From JANMEB01 sp041745295 (lineage in GTDB: Bacteria; Planctomycetota; Planctomycetia; Pirellulales; Pirellulaceae): DNA of 64,000 nucleotides. A program made the translations under genes and the position numbers. The first letter of the stretch is position 1. Every line of letters begins with the position of its first letter. Under the pieces are notes generated by a model. That model saw nothing but the letters and a program-made list of their open reading frames with translations, did not search any database and had not been told where the DNA came from. Of the stretch, positions 18,718-27,248 are shown piece by piece. The stretch lies in NCBI GenBank assembly GCA_041745295.1, contig JBGTJE010000053.1, positions 88,080-152,079 on the forward strand, given 5' to 3'.

Positions 18718-19574
18718 TGGTTTAGTTGATACCCCGACTCTTGATCAACGACCTTGGATGCGACGATGACGCAGCTACTTCCAAACCATTGCGCCCTGAG
18801 GCGGCGAATTCGCAATAGCTCGCGTTGTAAGCCTCGGCGAATCACAGAACCGATCAATGATTTAGGCAACGAATGCTCTCGCGCGGTAATTTCTGTCGCC
18901 ACGGATTTGCGCCAACGAACGGCACTCGGGATGGATCGGCACAAGAGGATTGGAAAAGCTAACGGCTGAAAGAGGTAACTCGCGAACAAAACTTGAAATC
19001 CTGATTTCTTCAGCACTCGTCGAGCCGAGGAGATCGTGTACCGGCGAAAATGCCCCGCATGTTCGTCCTCAAACGACCAAAGGGCCCCAAACGCGGGAAC
19101 AGTTACAAAGAGGTGGCCATTCGGTTTAAGGACGCAGTGCAATTGTCGCAGAAAGCCATCGTCGTCTTCGATGTGTTCCATAACGTCAAAAATGCCAATC
19201 GCCCCGATGGAGTTGTCCCGTATTTGGGCATCCTCCAAGGTTGCATTGATCACGTTTCTCACTCCTCTGCGGATCGCATTCTGGCACCCAGTCGTGCCGG
19301 GCTCCAAAAGCGCCACATCGAATCCAGCGGTCTGAATCGCCGCGGCGACGAACCCGTTTCCTCCACCCACGTCCAAAAATACGTCGCTCGGTGCAAACCT
19401 TCGGACTAACTCCGTGATGACTTGGTTTCGATGTTGGAACCAAAACGAACTCTCCTCGATCAAATAGCATTCGAGATTGCCATCGCCGGGGTAGGAGATC
19501 GGACTCGATTGGGCACTCCGCCAAACTCCGTTGGCCTGAGGAACGACGCCGGCTGAAAAATCTTGAATATTCAT
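18714..19574 (-). CDS. Class I SAM-dependent methyltransferase
   Basis: A 286-residue protein starting at ATG 19574 (ATGA overlap with the SMR gene stop). A longer open frame runs upstream to 19940 but only as the shadow of that gene. VFLDVGGGNGFVAAAI is motif I, VALLEPG motif II, IGIFDVMEHIEDDDGFL motif IV and LKPNGHLFVTVPAF motif V, typical of Methyltransf_11/23. The N-terminal CYLIEESSFWFQHRNQVI is common in polysaccharide-cluster methyltransferases. The acceptor is unknown. Confidence 0.82.
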   Translation of the reverse strand: MNIQDFSAGVVPQANGVWRSAQSSPISYPGDGNLECYLIEESSFWFQHRNQVITELVRRFAPSDVFLDVGGGNGFVAAAIQTAGFDVALLEPGTTGCQNAIRRGVRNVINATLEDAQIRDNSIGAIGIFDVMEHIEDDDGFLRQLHCVLKPNGHLFVTVPAFGALWSFEDEHAGHFRRYTISSARRVLKKSGFQVLFASYLFQPLAFPILLCRSIPSAVRWRKSVATEITAREHSLPKSLIGSVIRRGLQRELLRIRRLRAQWFGSSCVIVASKVVDQESGYQLNQ

Positions 19575-19927
19575 CGGCTTATGACGAACAACCCGGCCAC
19601 GATCAGGAGCGTTCCTAGAACTTTGGCCGACGTAATGCTTTCGCCGAACAACACGCTCGAGGCAACGAACACGAGGACGATGGCCAAGCTGGTGAATGGG
19701 TACGCTTGACTTAGTGGCAGTTTGGTCATGGCGGCCATCCAACAGAGCGCCGCGACAAATGCCGCAAAAAGTCCGCTGAACACCCAGGGGTTGAGTAATT
19801 GAGCCAACAAAAAAAGCACTTTTGAAATCAAAGGCTCGGGAAGTACTTTTCCAGCGAGCTGCCATTTGATAACCAACTGTCCGTACACGGTGAGCAATAC
19901 GGTAAGGGCAACGTAGACGTATCCCAT
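19571..19927 (-). CDS. SMR/EamA-like small four-helix transporter
   Basis: A 118-residue protein with four predicted membrane helices. VYVALTVLLTVYGQLVIKWQ begins it, and the third and fourth helices (SQAYPFTSLAIVLVFVASSV and ITSAKVLGTLLIVAGLFVIS) match the EmrE/ArnE/ArnF type. In glycan loci such proteins flip undecaprenyl-phosphate-sugars (ArnE/F) across the inner membrane. It lies between a GtrB-like polyprenyl-phosphate glycosyltransferase and a GT-C-like enzyme, so this role fits better than drug export. Confidence 0.75.
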   Translation of the reverse strand: MGYVYVALTVLLTVYGQLVIKWQLAGKVLPEPLISKVLFLLAQLLNPWVFSGLFAAFVAALCWMAAMTKLPLSQAYPFTSLAIVLVFVASSVLFGESITSAKVLGTLLIVAGLFVISR

Positions 19928-19936
19928 AAGCTTTCG

Positions 19937-20938
19937 TCACTGATTCGGTTCGAGTGAAGTCTCTTTGTCCGCGAGACTTCCGGGGGAAGGGCGGTTAGGT
20001 GCGTCTCCGATGACCTGTCGGATTGCATATTGAGGCTTTCGATTGACGTTGAGGTGCAAACGGCCGACATACTCGCCAATGATTCCGAGGCTCAGAAGCT
20101 GAAGGCCACCGAGGACGAGCACCGCGACGATCGTGGAGGCATAACCCGGAACGCCGACCTGGGCAAACAACGCGCCAAACAAATACCAAAATGCGAGACC
20201 GATGCCGCCGGTCGCGGCAACGATTCCAACGAATGAAACCATCTGCAATGGCAACAGAGAAAAATTAGTAAACACGTTCATCGCAAGGCCGAAGAGCTTG
20301 CCAAACGTGTAACTCGATTTTCCATCAGCTCGTTCGTGATGTGGCACCGAGACCATCTCGATGCGCTGCGTATTCCAGGCCAGCAATCCATCGATGTACG
20401 TGAAGTTCAAGTTGTACTTGAGGATCGAGCGCACTAATTCCATTCGAATCACTCGAAACGAAGTGACCGTTACCGGCATTCGAAACACGATTCGGTAAAA
20501 CTGATTCACGAGCCACGAGCCAAGATTGCGGCCACCCGTGTGCTTCTTGGAATCATAGACTCCGTACACAACGTCCGCATTGGTTTGTTCCAGATGTTCG
20601 ACGAGCCGCGGAATACTCTCTGGTTCGTGCTGCAGGTCGTCGTCCATCGTGACAATGATACTGCCCGTCGCATGTTGAAAGCCGCACATGAGTGCATTGT
20701 GTTGCCCGAAGTTCCGCATCAATCGAATGGCGATGGTATTGGGCCGGTCATGGCAGCATTCACTCAAAACGTCCCACGAGTCTTGGGGACCACAATCGTC
20801 GATTAACACGATCTCAGGCGTTGGCATCCCGCGATGCAAATAGAGTTGATCGACTCGAGACAATAGTTCCCGAATGTTTCCGCCGCCTCCAAAAACCGGA
20901 ATGACGATTGAGATCATCGTGGGAGTTCGTTGGCTCAC
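19937..20938 (-). CDS. Polyprenyl-phosphate glycosyltransferase, GtrB/ArnC-like
   Basis: A 333-residue GT2 protein: ISIVIPVFGGGGNIRELLSRV, EIVLIDDCGPQDSWDVL and VTMDDDLQHEPESIPRLVEHL (metal-binding DDD) are the GtrB/ArnC/DPM1 signature. Two C-terminal membrane helices (about residues 235-300) anchor it. Members load a sugar onto undecaprenyl phosphate on the cytoplasmic side. The 3' neighbours are an SMR-type flippase and a GT-C-like enzyme, giving a three-component glycosylation set. The sugar is unknown. Confidence 0.88.
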   Translation of the reverse strand: MSQRTPTMISIVIPVFGGGGNIRELLSRVDQLYLHRGMPTPEIVLIDDCGPQDSWDVLSECCHDRPNTIAIRLMRNFGQHNALMCGFQHATGSIIVTMDDDLQHEPESIPRLVEHLEQTNADVVYGVYDSKKHTGGRNLGSWLVNQFYRIVFRMPVTVTSFRVIRMELVRSILKYNLNFTYIDGLLAWNTQRIEMVSVPHHERADGKSSYTFGKLFGLAMNVFTNFSLLPLQMVSFVGIVAATGGIGLAFWYLFGALFAQVGVPGYASTIVAVLVLGGLQLLSLGIIGEYVGRLHLNVNRKPQYAIRQVIGDAPNRPSPGSLADKETSLEPNQ

Positions 20939-21711
20939 GCGTCGAGAAAGCTCAGTGGGATCTGGTCAAGCCAAAAATGGTACCACGTGGTTTGGTTGAC
21001 CAAAGCCATCCCATGCCGCTGATACAATGACATCGCCGGTGTGTTGGTTGCTTGCGTCACGACGCATAGCGAGCCGGCGCCGGCGCGTCGCACGATGGGA
21101 TCGACCGCTCGAAGACATGCCAGCCCTAGTCCCTTCCGCTGGTGGTTTTCGGAAACCGCGATGAGTCCGATATCGGCGACGTCAGCGCCCACGTTGACCG
21201 TGACGAACGCGGCGATCTCATCGGTTGGCGCGACGATCGTCAAGACGTCCGTGGCCATTTCTCTCAAGCAACTTCGGTCGAGCCAAACACGATACATCCG
21301 TGCAAACGCATCGTCGCCAAAACGTTGGTCCAGCTTGAATCGTGATTCGTGACCGGCCAACATTCCCAACTTCACAAGCGGTTCCGGCGCAGGACCAATG
21401 GCAACTGACTTCAACGTATACTCGTTCGGCAATTTCGGTGGTTCGATAATTCCGCGAATGCGCTTGCAGTACTTAAGCTGTTGTACGATTTTGTACGGCT
21501 CGATCCGACTACGGAGTTGGTGACCGAGCGTTTCGCCATTCGTCACGGCCCAATACAACAGATCGACTTTCTCCCCGCGCGCTTTGCAGAGACAGCGACG
21601 AATCGATTCTTGGCTGGCCGGAAGGCGCGTCCGCGCGACTTGCAGCCCAAAAAATTCGCTGTCCCATTGCAACCGTTCGAACGATGGTTCCGTCAAAGTA
21701 TCGCCGATCAT
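20935..21711 (-). CDS. wecD: TDP-4-amino-4,6-dideoxygalactose N-acetyltransferase, WecD-like
   Basis: A GNAT protein of 258 residues from ATG 21711, which overlaps the WecE stop (ATGA); an ATG at 21741 would extend it. FERLQWDSEFFGLQVAR at the N-terminus is characteristic of WecD/RffC, and VSENHQRKGLGLACLRAVD is the acetyl-CoA-binding R/QxxGxG/A motif. It should acetylate TDP-Fuc4N to TDP-Fuc4NAc. The adjacent WecE homologue supports this. The C-terminus (YQRHGMALVNQTTWYHFWL) is also typical. Confidence 0.85.
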   Translation of the reverse strand: MIGDTLTEPSFERLQWDSEFFGLQVARTRLPASQESIRRCLCKARGEKVDLLYWAVTNGETLGHQLRSRIEPYKIVQQLKYCKRIRGIIEPPKLPNEYTLKSVAIGPAPEPLVKLGMLAGHESRFKLDQRFGDDAFARMYRVWLDRSCLREMATDVLTIVAPTDEIAAFVTVNVGADVADIGLIAVSENHQRKGLGLACLRAVDPIVRRAGAGSLCVVTQATNTPAMSLYQRHGMALVNQTTWYHFWLDQIPLSFLDA

Positions 21712-22856
21712 TTTTCCACGAGAGTCCGAATGACCTGGCACACGCGGGCAAGCTCCTCGTCGCGAATGTCGTGAAAAAACGGCAACCGTATGAGTCGCTG
21801 CGCGAACGTTTCCGTCCGCGGCAACGTGACGTCGCCACTAATTAATCGACCCATCGGTGACTTGTGCAACGGAACGTAATGGAAGACCGCGCGAATTCCC
21901 GCCTTTCGCATGTCGTCCAAGGCTTGGTCCCGAACCTCCGCGGTGGGAAGAATGACGTAAAACAAATGGTAATTGCTGGCGCAATGAGCGGGAGTATGAG
22001 GTAATTGCAACAAGCCGGCTCGGCACAGCGGTTCCAGATCGCTTTGGTACACCGCGTAAATTTCCTGCCGGCGCCTCGAGATGCTATCCATCACCTCAAG
22101 CTGGCCGTACAAAAACGCCGAACAGATTTCGCTGGGCACGTACGACGATCCCACGTCGACCCAGGTGTATTTATCCACCTCGCCGCGAAAGAACTTCTGG
22201 CGATTGGTTCCCTTGTCGCGAATGATCTCCGCTCGCTCGCTAAAGCTGTCGTTGTTGATGCACAGCGCTCCACCCTCACCGCAGATGTAGTTTTTCGTCT
22301 CGTGGAAGCTATAGCACCCCAAATCGCCAATCGATCCAAGCGCACGATCTTTGTAAAACGCGTTCACACCTTGGGCCGCATCCTCGACGACGAGCAACTT
22401 ATGTTTCTGAGCGATCGCCATGATCGGATCCATTTCGCAGGCGACTCCCGCGTAATGGACGACGCAAATCGCTTTGGTTCGCTCCGTTATCGCCCGTTCA
22501 ATCAAAGTCTCATCGATGTTCAGCGTATCGGGGCGAATATCGACGAACACCGGCTTGGCACCCTCGCGCACGAACGCCGAAGCCGTCGAGACAAAGGTGT
22601 ACGACGGCATAATGACTTCGTCGCCCGGTTGAAGATCGCACAGAATGGCTGCCATTTCCAATGAGGCAGTACACGAGGGCGTGAGCAAAACTTTGGGGAT
22701 CTCAAATCGTTCCTCCATGAGGCGCGAGCAAGCCTTCGTGTAGAATCCATCTCCCCCTAAATTCCCGAGCGTCACCGCTTGGGCAATGTAATACAATTCT
22801 TTGCCCGCGATGAACGGCTTGTTAAACGGAATGGGAGAATTGTGGGAAGGGTTCAT
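21708..22856 (-). CDS. wecE: dTDP-4-amino-4,6-dideoxygalactose transaminase
   Basis: A 382-residue DegT-family enzyme closely resembling WecE/RffA: IPFNKPFIAGKELYY, LLTPSCTASLEMAAI, DEVIMPSYTFVSTASAFV, VHYAGVACEMDPIMAIAQKH, the PLP lysine K188 in SFHETKNY and REKGTNR-type IIRDKGTNRQKFFRGEVDKY. It aminates C4 of TDP-4-keto-6-deoxyglucose to TDP-Fuc4N. It is followed by WecD in an ATGA overlap and preceded by RmlB, giving a complete path to TDP-Fuc4NAc with RmlA at 16203. Confidence 0.93.
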   Translation of the reverse strand: MNPSHNSPIPFNKPFIAGKELYYIAQAVTLGNLGGDGFYTKACSRLMEERFEIPKVLLTPSCTASLEMAAILCDLQPGDEVIMPSYTFVSTASAFVREGAKPVFVDIRPDTLNIDETLIERAITERTKAICVVHYAGVACEMDPIMAIAQKHKLLVVEDAAQGVNAFYKDRALGSIGDLGCYSFHETKNYICGEGGALCINNDSFSERAEIIRDKGTNRQKFFRGEVDKYTWVDVGSSYVPSEICSAFLYGQLEVMDSISRRRQEIYAVYQSDLEPLCRAGLLQLPHTPAHCASNYHLFYVILPTAEVRDQALDDMRKAGIRAVFHYVPLHKSPMGRLISGDVTLPRTETFAQRLIRLPFFHDIRDEELARVCQVIRTLVEK

Positions 22857-22916
22857 TCGGAATTAATTCAAACTAACGGCGATCTGCCAAGGTGTGATCA
22901 ATCGTTGCAAATCCTG

Positions 22917-24023
22917 TCATTGCGTTTCAGCGGACAATCCCAAGCGGTCCAGCCGATACTCGCCATTCAAAATATTTTGCCACCAAAGTTGGTTATCACA
23001 GTACCAGCGCACTGTCTTCAGAAAGCCGCTTCGAAAGTCTTCGATCGGTTTCCAGTTTAATTCGTCGCGAATCTTGGATGAATCGATGGCGTAGCGCAGG
23101 TCGTGAGCCGGCCTATCTTGCACGAAGGTGATCAATTGATCGTATCGACCGATGCTGGGATTTTTCGACCTCAGTTGCAGGTTGCGCGCGCAAGGATATA
23201 GGTCGTCGAGCAGGGCACAAATCATCTGGATCAAGTCAATGTTGCGCCGCTCGTTGTTACCGCCGATGTTGTACGTTGCTCCGGCTGTACCGCGGTCGGC
23301 GACTAGTTCTAACGCTCGTGCATGGTCCTCAACGTACAGCCAATCCCGCACGTTTTCCCCTTTGCCATAGACTGGAATTGAGTCGCCGCGGAGCGCTTTG
23401 AGAATAACGGTTGGCACTAGCTTTTCGGGGAACTGATACGGGCCATAGTTATTGGAACAATTGGTAACGATAACCGGTAATCCGTAGGTGGTATTCCAAG
23501 CCCGGGCCAGGTGATCGGAACCGGCTTTGCTGGCCGAATAAGGGGAATGCGGATCGTAGCGCGTCGCTTCCGTGAACCCTGGTTCAGAAAAATCCAACGA
23601 GCCGTACACCTCGTCCGTGGAAACATGCAGGAATCGAAATCGCTCTCGGTCCAACGTCGGCAAGCCTTCCAGATGCGCCCGGGCAGCTTGCAACATACGA
23701 AACGTTCCGACCAAATTCGTTTGAATGAACTCTTCCGGTCCATCGATCGAACGATCCACGTGCGATTCGGCGGCCAAATGGTAGACCACCTCGGGCGCAA
23801 ACGAAGTGAACACGTTTTGCAAACCTGGGGTGTCGCAGATGTCGAGGACGCTGAATTGAAAACGGGAGTCCGCTTCCAAATCGCGCAGCGAGCTCCGATT
23901 ACCCGCGTAAGTGAGTTTGTCCACAACGAGTATTTGGTTTTCTGGGCGCGACATGAGGTGTCGAGCCAAGTTTCCCCCGATGAATCCCGCGCCACCTGTG
24001 ATTAGAATCCGACGACGTGCCAA
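22917..24023 (-). CDS. rmlB: dTDP-glucose 4,6-dehydratase
   Basis: A 368-residue extended SDR. ILITGGAGFIGGNLARHL is the NAD-binding site, HLAAESHVDRSIDGP and VSTDEVYGSL are RmlB signatures, and YSASKAGSDHL holds the catalytic Tyr and Lys. VTNCSNNYGPYQFPEKL and VYGKGENVRDWLYVEDHARA are also diagnostic. It converts TDP-glucose to TDP-4-keto-6-deoxyglucose, the branch point for FdtA/FdtB and WecE. It begins 4 bases after the preceding dehydrogenase gene. Confidence 0.95.
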   Translation of the reverse strand: MARRRILITGGAGFIGGNLARHLMSRPENQILVVDKLTYAGNRSSLRDLEADSRFQFSVLDICDTPGLQNVFTSFAPEVVYHLAAESHVDRSIDGPEEFIQTNLVGTFRMLQAARAHLEGLPTLDRERFRFLHVSTDEVYGSLDFSEPGFTEATRYDPHSPYSASKAGSDHLARAWNTTYGLPVIVTNCSNNYGPYQFPEKLVPTVILKALRGDSIPVYGKGENVRDWLYVEDHARALELVADRGTAGATYNIGGNNERRNIDLIQMICALLDDLYPCARNLQLRSKNPSIGRYDQLITFVQDRPAHDLRYAIDSSKIRDELNWKPIEDFRSGFLKTVRWYCDNQLWWQNILNGEYRLDRLGLSAETQ

Positions 24024-24027
24024 TTCA

Positions 24028-25017
24028 CTAACCTTGGGCCCTGACCGGCATAAACGAGTCGGACGATGAGTGTTCGCACAATCGCTGAGCTAGAAACCAC
24101 TCCGTCCGCGCAAGCGATTCCAGCGTATTACCGCCGATATGCGGTGTGAGCAGGATGTTCGCGCCGCGACGGGCCAGCGCGCGAAGATTTTCGAAACTTG
24201 ATTTCGGCGTGTGTTCCTGGTCGATCACATCCAGGGCAACTCCGGCCAAATGGCCGGACGCCACCAGGGACACCAAAGCCTCTTCATCGATGAGTTCGCC
24301 ACGGGCCGTATTGATCAAAACGGCGCCAGGCTTCATTTGGGACAATCGATCTCGAGTGAACAGATGATAATTCTGTGGTTGAAAATTCACGTGCAGCGAA
24401 ACAATGTCGCTTCGCTGCAGCAAATCTCCCAGGGAAAGCGTCGGAAACGTATCGACGAGCGATCCGGTCATGAGTTTCGGATCGCAAATCACGACGCTCG
24501 CGCCGAGGCTTTGAAAATACCGCGCGACGATTGAACCCAATCGTCCGTAGCCCACGATTCCGACGGTCTTTTGGTGGATCTCACGACCTTGAAATGGTTC
24601 TCGATTCCATCCGCCGGCACAAACGTGCGCGTGCGCCGCGGGAATGTGCCGCAAAAGCGCCAGCGTAAGAGCGAGCGTATGCTCGGCCGTGGCCCGGATT
24701 TCCTTGAGAAATTCGACCTCGCCTTGGAGCGAAAAGATCTGAATCCCGCGTCGTTGTGCCGCTTCCACATCGATGTGATTCAAGCCAGTGGTGTTGGTAA
24801 TGATTGCCTTCAGTTTTGGCGCCGCGTCAAGGACTTCGGTATCGATCAAATTTCGCAGCCGAACCCACAGGTATTGGCAAGCGCTCACTCGATGCAATAG
24901 TTCTACCCGCGTGAGGTCCGCCAGCTCAACTTCAAAACATCGGCGCAGCGCCGCAAGTGCCGTCGTGTTGAACGCGGCGCTTTCGGCGATCAGCAGAGTA
25001 GGTTTCTGGTCACTCAT
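24028..25017 (-). CDS. D-isomer-specific 2-hydroxyacid dehydrogenase
   Basis: A 329-residue NAD(P)-dependent oxidoreductase starting at ATG 25017; the open frame upstream runs into a dispersed repeat and is not used. KTVGIVGYGRLGSIVARYFQSLG is the Rossmann motif (GxGxxG), VLINTARGELIDEEAL carries the catalytic Arg region and VALDVIDQEHTP the Glu/His region (VILTPHIGG is represented by ILLTPHIGGNTLESLAR). Family members reduce 2-keto acids (glycerate, erythronate-phosphate, phosphoglycerate). In this locus it may make a hydroxy-acid precursor, but this is inferred. Confidence 0.85.
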   Translation of the reverse strand: MSDQKPTLLIAESAAFNTTALAALRRCFEVELADLTRVELLHRVSACQYLWVRLRNLIDTEVLDAAPKLKAIITNTTGLNHIDVEAAQRRGIQIFSLQGEVEFLKEIRATAEHTLALTLALLRHIPAAHAHVCAGGWNREPFQGREIHQKTVGIVGYGRLGSIVARYFQSLGASVVICDPKLMTGSLVDTFPTLSLGDLLQRSDIVSLHVNFQPQNYHLFTRDRLSQMKPGAVLINTARGELIDEEALVSLVASGHLAGVALDVIDQEHTPKSSFENLRALARRGANILLTPHIGGNTLESLARTEWFLAQRLCEHSSSDSFMPVRAQG

Positions 25018-25022
25018 GAATT

Positions 25023-25199
25023 GTAGGGTGGGACAAGCGTGCGTTGGTTTGGTTTTGTTCTGCGATGCGAATACGCTCAATCAACGCCGATTCGCGTTGC
25101 ACGACCTGTGTTCGCATGCGAGTCCCACCAAACATTTCGTGTCGATGATCCATTTCGTGCAACTTCATTGGTGGGACTCGAAGACTCGTCCCACCCTAC
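25023..25199. repeat. Dispersed inverted-repeat element, copy 1 (about 177 bp)
   Basis: Outer ends GTAGGGTGGGAC (25023) and GTCCCACCCTAC (25188-25199) are exact inverse complements. An inner pair GAGTCCCACCA (25120) and TGGTGGGACTC (25169) forms a nested hairpin. A second element with the same ends and almost the same length is at 57461-57635, while the interior between outer and inner arms has diverged. No coding potential is seen. It is a non-autonomous repeat (MITE- or REP-like) of unknown mobility. Confidence 0.85.
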
Positions 25200-25231
25200 C
25201 GAAGATTTGTGAGTCATCCGTTTGCCTCAGA

Positions 25232-26284
25232 TTACGCGTGTAAGCCGGCCGTCATGGACTCGACCATTTCGCTAACGATTTCTTTTAGGGTACGGGTCGG
25301 TTTCCATCCCGGATAATGCGACTGGAGTTTGCGGAGGTCGGAGTAATAGCAAATGTGATCGCCGATTCGGTTTTCATTTACGTAGGTTAATTTTGGCTTC
25401 TTTCCACTGATCTGCGCGATCAGTTCCACGCACTCAAGGAGGCTTGCGGCGTTCTGTTTTCCGCCGCCCAAGTTATAGACTTCGCCGGGGCGAGGATTTT
25501 GCGCGAAATGCCAGAAGGCATTGATGACGTCGAAGCTGTGAATCTGATCGCGAACTTGTTTGCCTTGGTAGCCGAAGATGGAGTAGTGACCCTCGCGCAG
25601 CGTTTGGGCGACGAGGTAGCTGAGAAAGCCGTGCAATTCGACTCCGGAATGGGCCGGACCGGTGAGACAGCCGCCACGAAACGTACCCGTCTTCATGCCG
25701 AAATAGCGACCGTATTCCTGAGTCATTACATCCGCAGCGACTTTGGAGGCCCCGAACAACGAATGCAGGGACTGATCGATCGAAAAGGATTCGTCGATCC
25801 CGTGCTCGTATTTGGGATCGTCGTAATCCCAACGCGTCGCCAGCTCTTTGAGAGCAATTCGATTCGGACCGTCACCGTAGACCTTGTTGGTGCTCATAAA
25901 GATGAACACGGCTTCCGGCGTGTGTCGCCTGCAGGATTCCAACAGGTTCAACGTGCCGACCGCATTGACGTCGAAATCATCGAACGGGACCTTTGCCGCC
26001 AAGTCGTGGCTCGGCTGGGCCGCCGCATGGACCACCAACTCGAACCGACCGCGCTGAAACAGATCATTGACGTCGTTGCGGTTGCGGATATCCAACGGCA
26101 AATGTTGAAATCGTTGACAACTCGACTCGAGGCGCTCGCGGTTCCAGTTGGTATCCCCTTTTTCGCCAAAGAATTGGGCCCGCATGTTGTTGTCGACTCC
26201 CTTCACTTCGAACCCTAACTTGTCGAAAAAAGTAACTGCTTCAGAGCCAATCAATCCGCTGCTGCCGGTTACCAAAACACGCAT
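25232..26284 (-). CDS. NAD-dependent epimerase, CDP-paratose 2-epimerase-like
   Basis: A 350-residue extended SDR. VLVTGSSGLIGSEAVTFF binds NAD, IFMSTNKVYGDGPN and RGGCLTGPAHSGVEL, then GYQGKQVRDQIHSFDV, match RfbE-type CDP-paratose 2-epimerases. In the active-site motif the usual Tyr of YxxxK is Phe (SLFGASKVAADV), which may be a subfamily feature. The natural substrate is uncertain because no CDP-sugar genes are present. It neighbours a 2-hydroxyacid dehydrogenase and a methyltransferase-like gene. Confidence 0.75.
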   Translation of the reverse strand: MRVLVTGSSGLIGSEAVTFFDKLGFEVKGVDNNMRAQFFGEKGDTNWNRERLESSCQRFQHLPLDIRNRNDVNDLFQRGRFELVVHAAAQPSHDLAAKVPFDDFDVNAVGTLNLLESCRRHTPEAVFIFMSTNKVYGDGPNRIALKELATRWDYDDPKYEHGIDESFSIDQSLHSLFGASKVAADVMTQEYGRYFGMKTGTFRGGCLTGPAHSGVELHGFLSYLVAQTLREGHYSIFGYQGKQVRDQIHSFDVINAFWHFAQNPRPGEVYNLGGGKQNAASLLECVELIAQISGKKPKLTYVNENRIGDHICYYSDLRKLQSHYPGWKPTRTLKEIVSEMVESMTAGLHA

Positions 26285-26417
26285 GATTGCTTAGTCCTGT
26301 TAATTGTAATGGCCTCCAATGGTCGCGGCCGAAGCATTGCCGAACCGCGGAATGATCGGACCACGACGATTCGACCAACCGAACATCGGTAAATGCAAGC
26401 TCGGCTTGTCGATTCCT

Positions 26418-27224
26418 TCATCCGCTAGTCTTGACTTGGGCGTCGAAAAAAGTGTCGCCTGAACGCAAGTCAAATCGCGAATGGTGTCGCACGGTATCAA
26501 CAAACCATATTTCCTTGGACTTGTGGGCCGCTTTGAAAAACAACGAGGCTCTATACATCCAGGCAAATCGGGACCGATAGAAATGCACAACGCTGTCAAT
26601 CCGATAATCAAAGACGATGCAGCGTGGTCGAAATGCCTGCTCGAGCAACCAAACGGCATCCGCGCAGATCAAGGGTTTGCGCGGATCTTGCGGATTGTCG
26701 ATCGTAGGACCATCAATATATAAGAAATCCAATCCACGATTTTGAAGACTCTGGGCGTACAAGGGTTCATATCGACACTGGGCTGGCGATCGATCAAGTT
26801 CCACAAGGCGACGGCAAACGAGCGGTTTGATACGGGATGTGTTCAAACCCGAATGGACAAGCCGGTCCATCGTTTCGGACAAGTATTTCTCATTCTCGTC
26901 CACCGTAAAGACTTGGCATTGCGGATTCCAATTCGCATACGTCGCAAAAATGGAAGTTGTCGCTCCTCCGCCAAGTTCGAGGATTGTTGTCGGCCGAATC
27001 TCATCGAGGAGCTGGGCAAGTTCCAACAATTTAAATTCCGAAAAATAGTGTCGAAGACCTCCCGCTGCGGTTTGAGATTTTAAATAGTCGGCCGCCTGTG
27101 GAAAAAACTGTGGGAGATTCGTGGATGCTTTTTCGGACACGGTCCGATAGCGACGCGACATTAAGAACAACGACGCGCGCCGTGAAATCTCAGAAACCGG
27201 CCGGCCGAGTAACGCACCCAACAT
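26418..27224 (-). CDS. SAM-dependent methyltransferase-like protein
   Basis: A 268-residue protein. TILELGGGATTSIFATYA is motif I (LELGxGxxT), CQVFTVDENEKYL is motif II with the acidic residue, and LDFLYIDGPTI corresponds to motif IV of the Methyltransf_24/cephalosporin hydroxylase-like group. The N-terminal region (RYRTVSEKASTNLPQFFPQA) is not recognised. Substrate unknown; the location suggests sugar or acyl modification. Confidence 0.65.
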   Translation of the reverse strand: MLGALLGRPVSEISRRASLFLMSRRYRTVSEKASTNLPQFFPQAADYLKSQTAAGGLRHYFSEFKLLELAQLLDEIRPTTILELGGGATTSIFATYANWNPQCQVFTVDENEKYLSETMDRLVHSGLNTSRIKPLVCRRLVELDRSPAQCRYEPLYAQSLQNRGLDFLYIDGPTIDNPQDPRKPLICADAVWLLEQAFRPRCIVFDYRIDSVVHFYRSRFAWMYRASLFFKAAHKSKEIWFVDTVRHHSRFDLRSGDTFFDAQVKTSG

Positions 27225-27248
27225 GAAAGCCCTTGTGTCCTCTGCTAA

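Noticed and set aside
19575..19940. N-terminal extension of the methyltransferase at 18714
   Set aside because: The extension overlaps the SMR-type gene in another frame, and ATG 19574 with an ATGA overlap is a better start.
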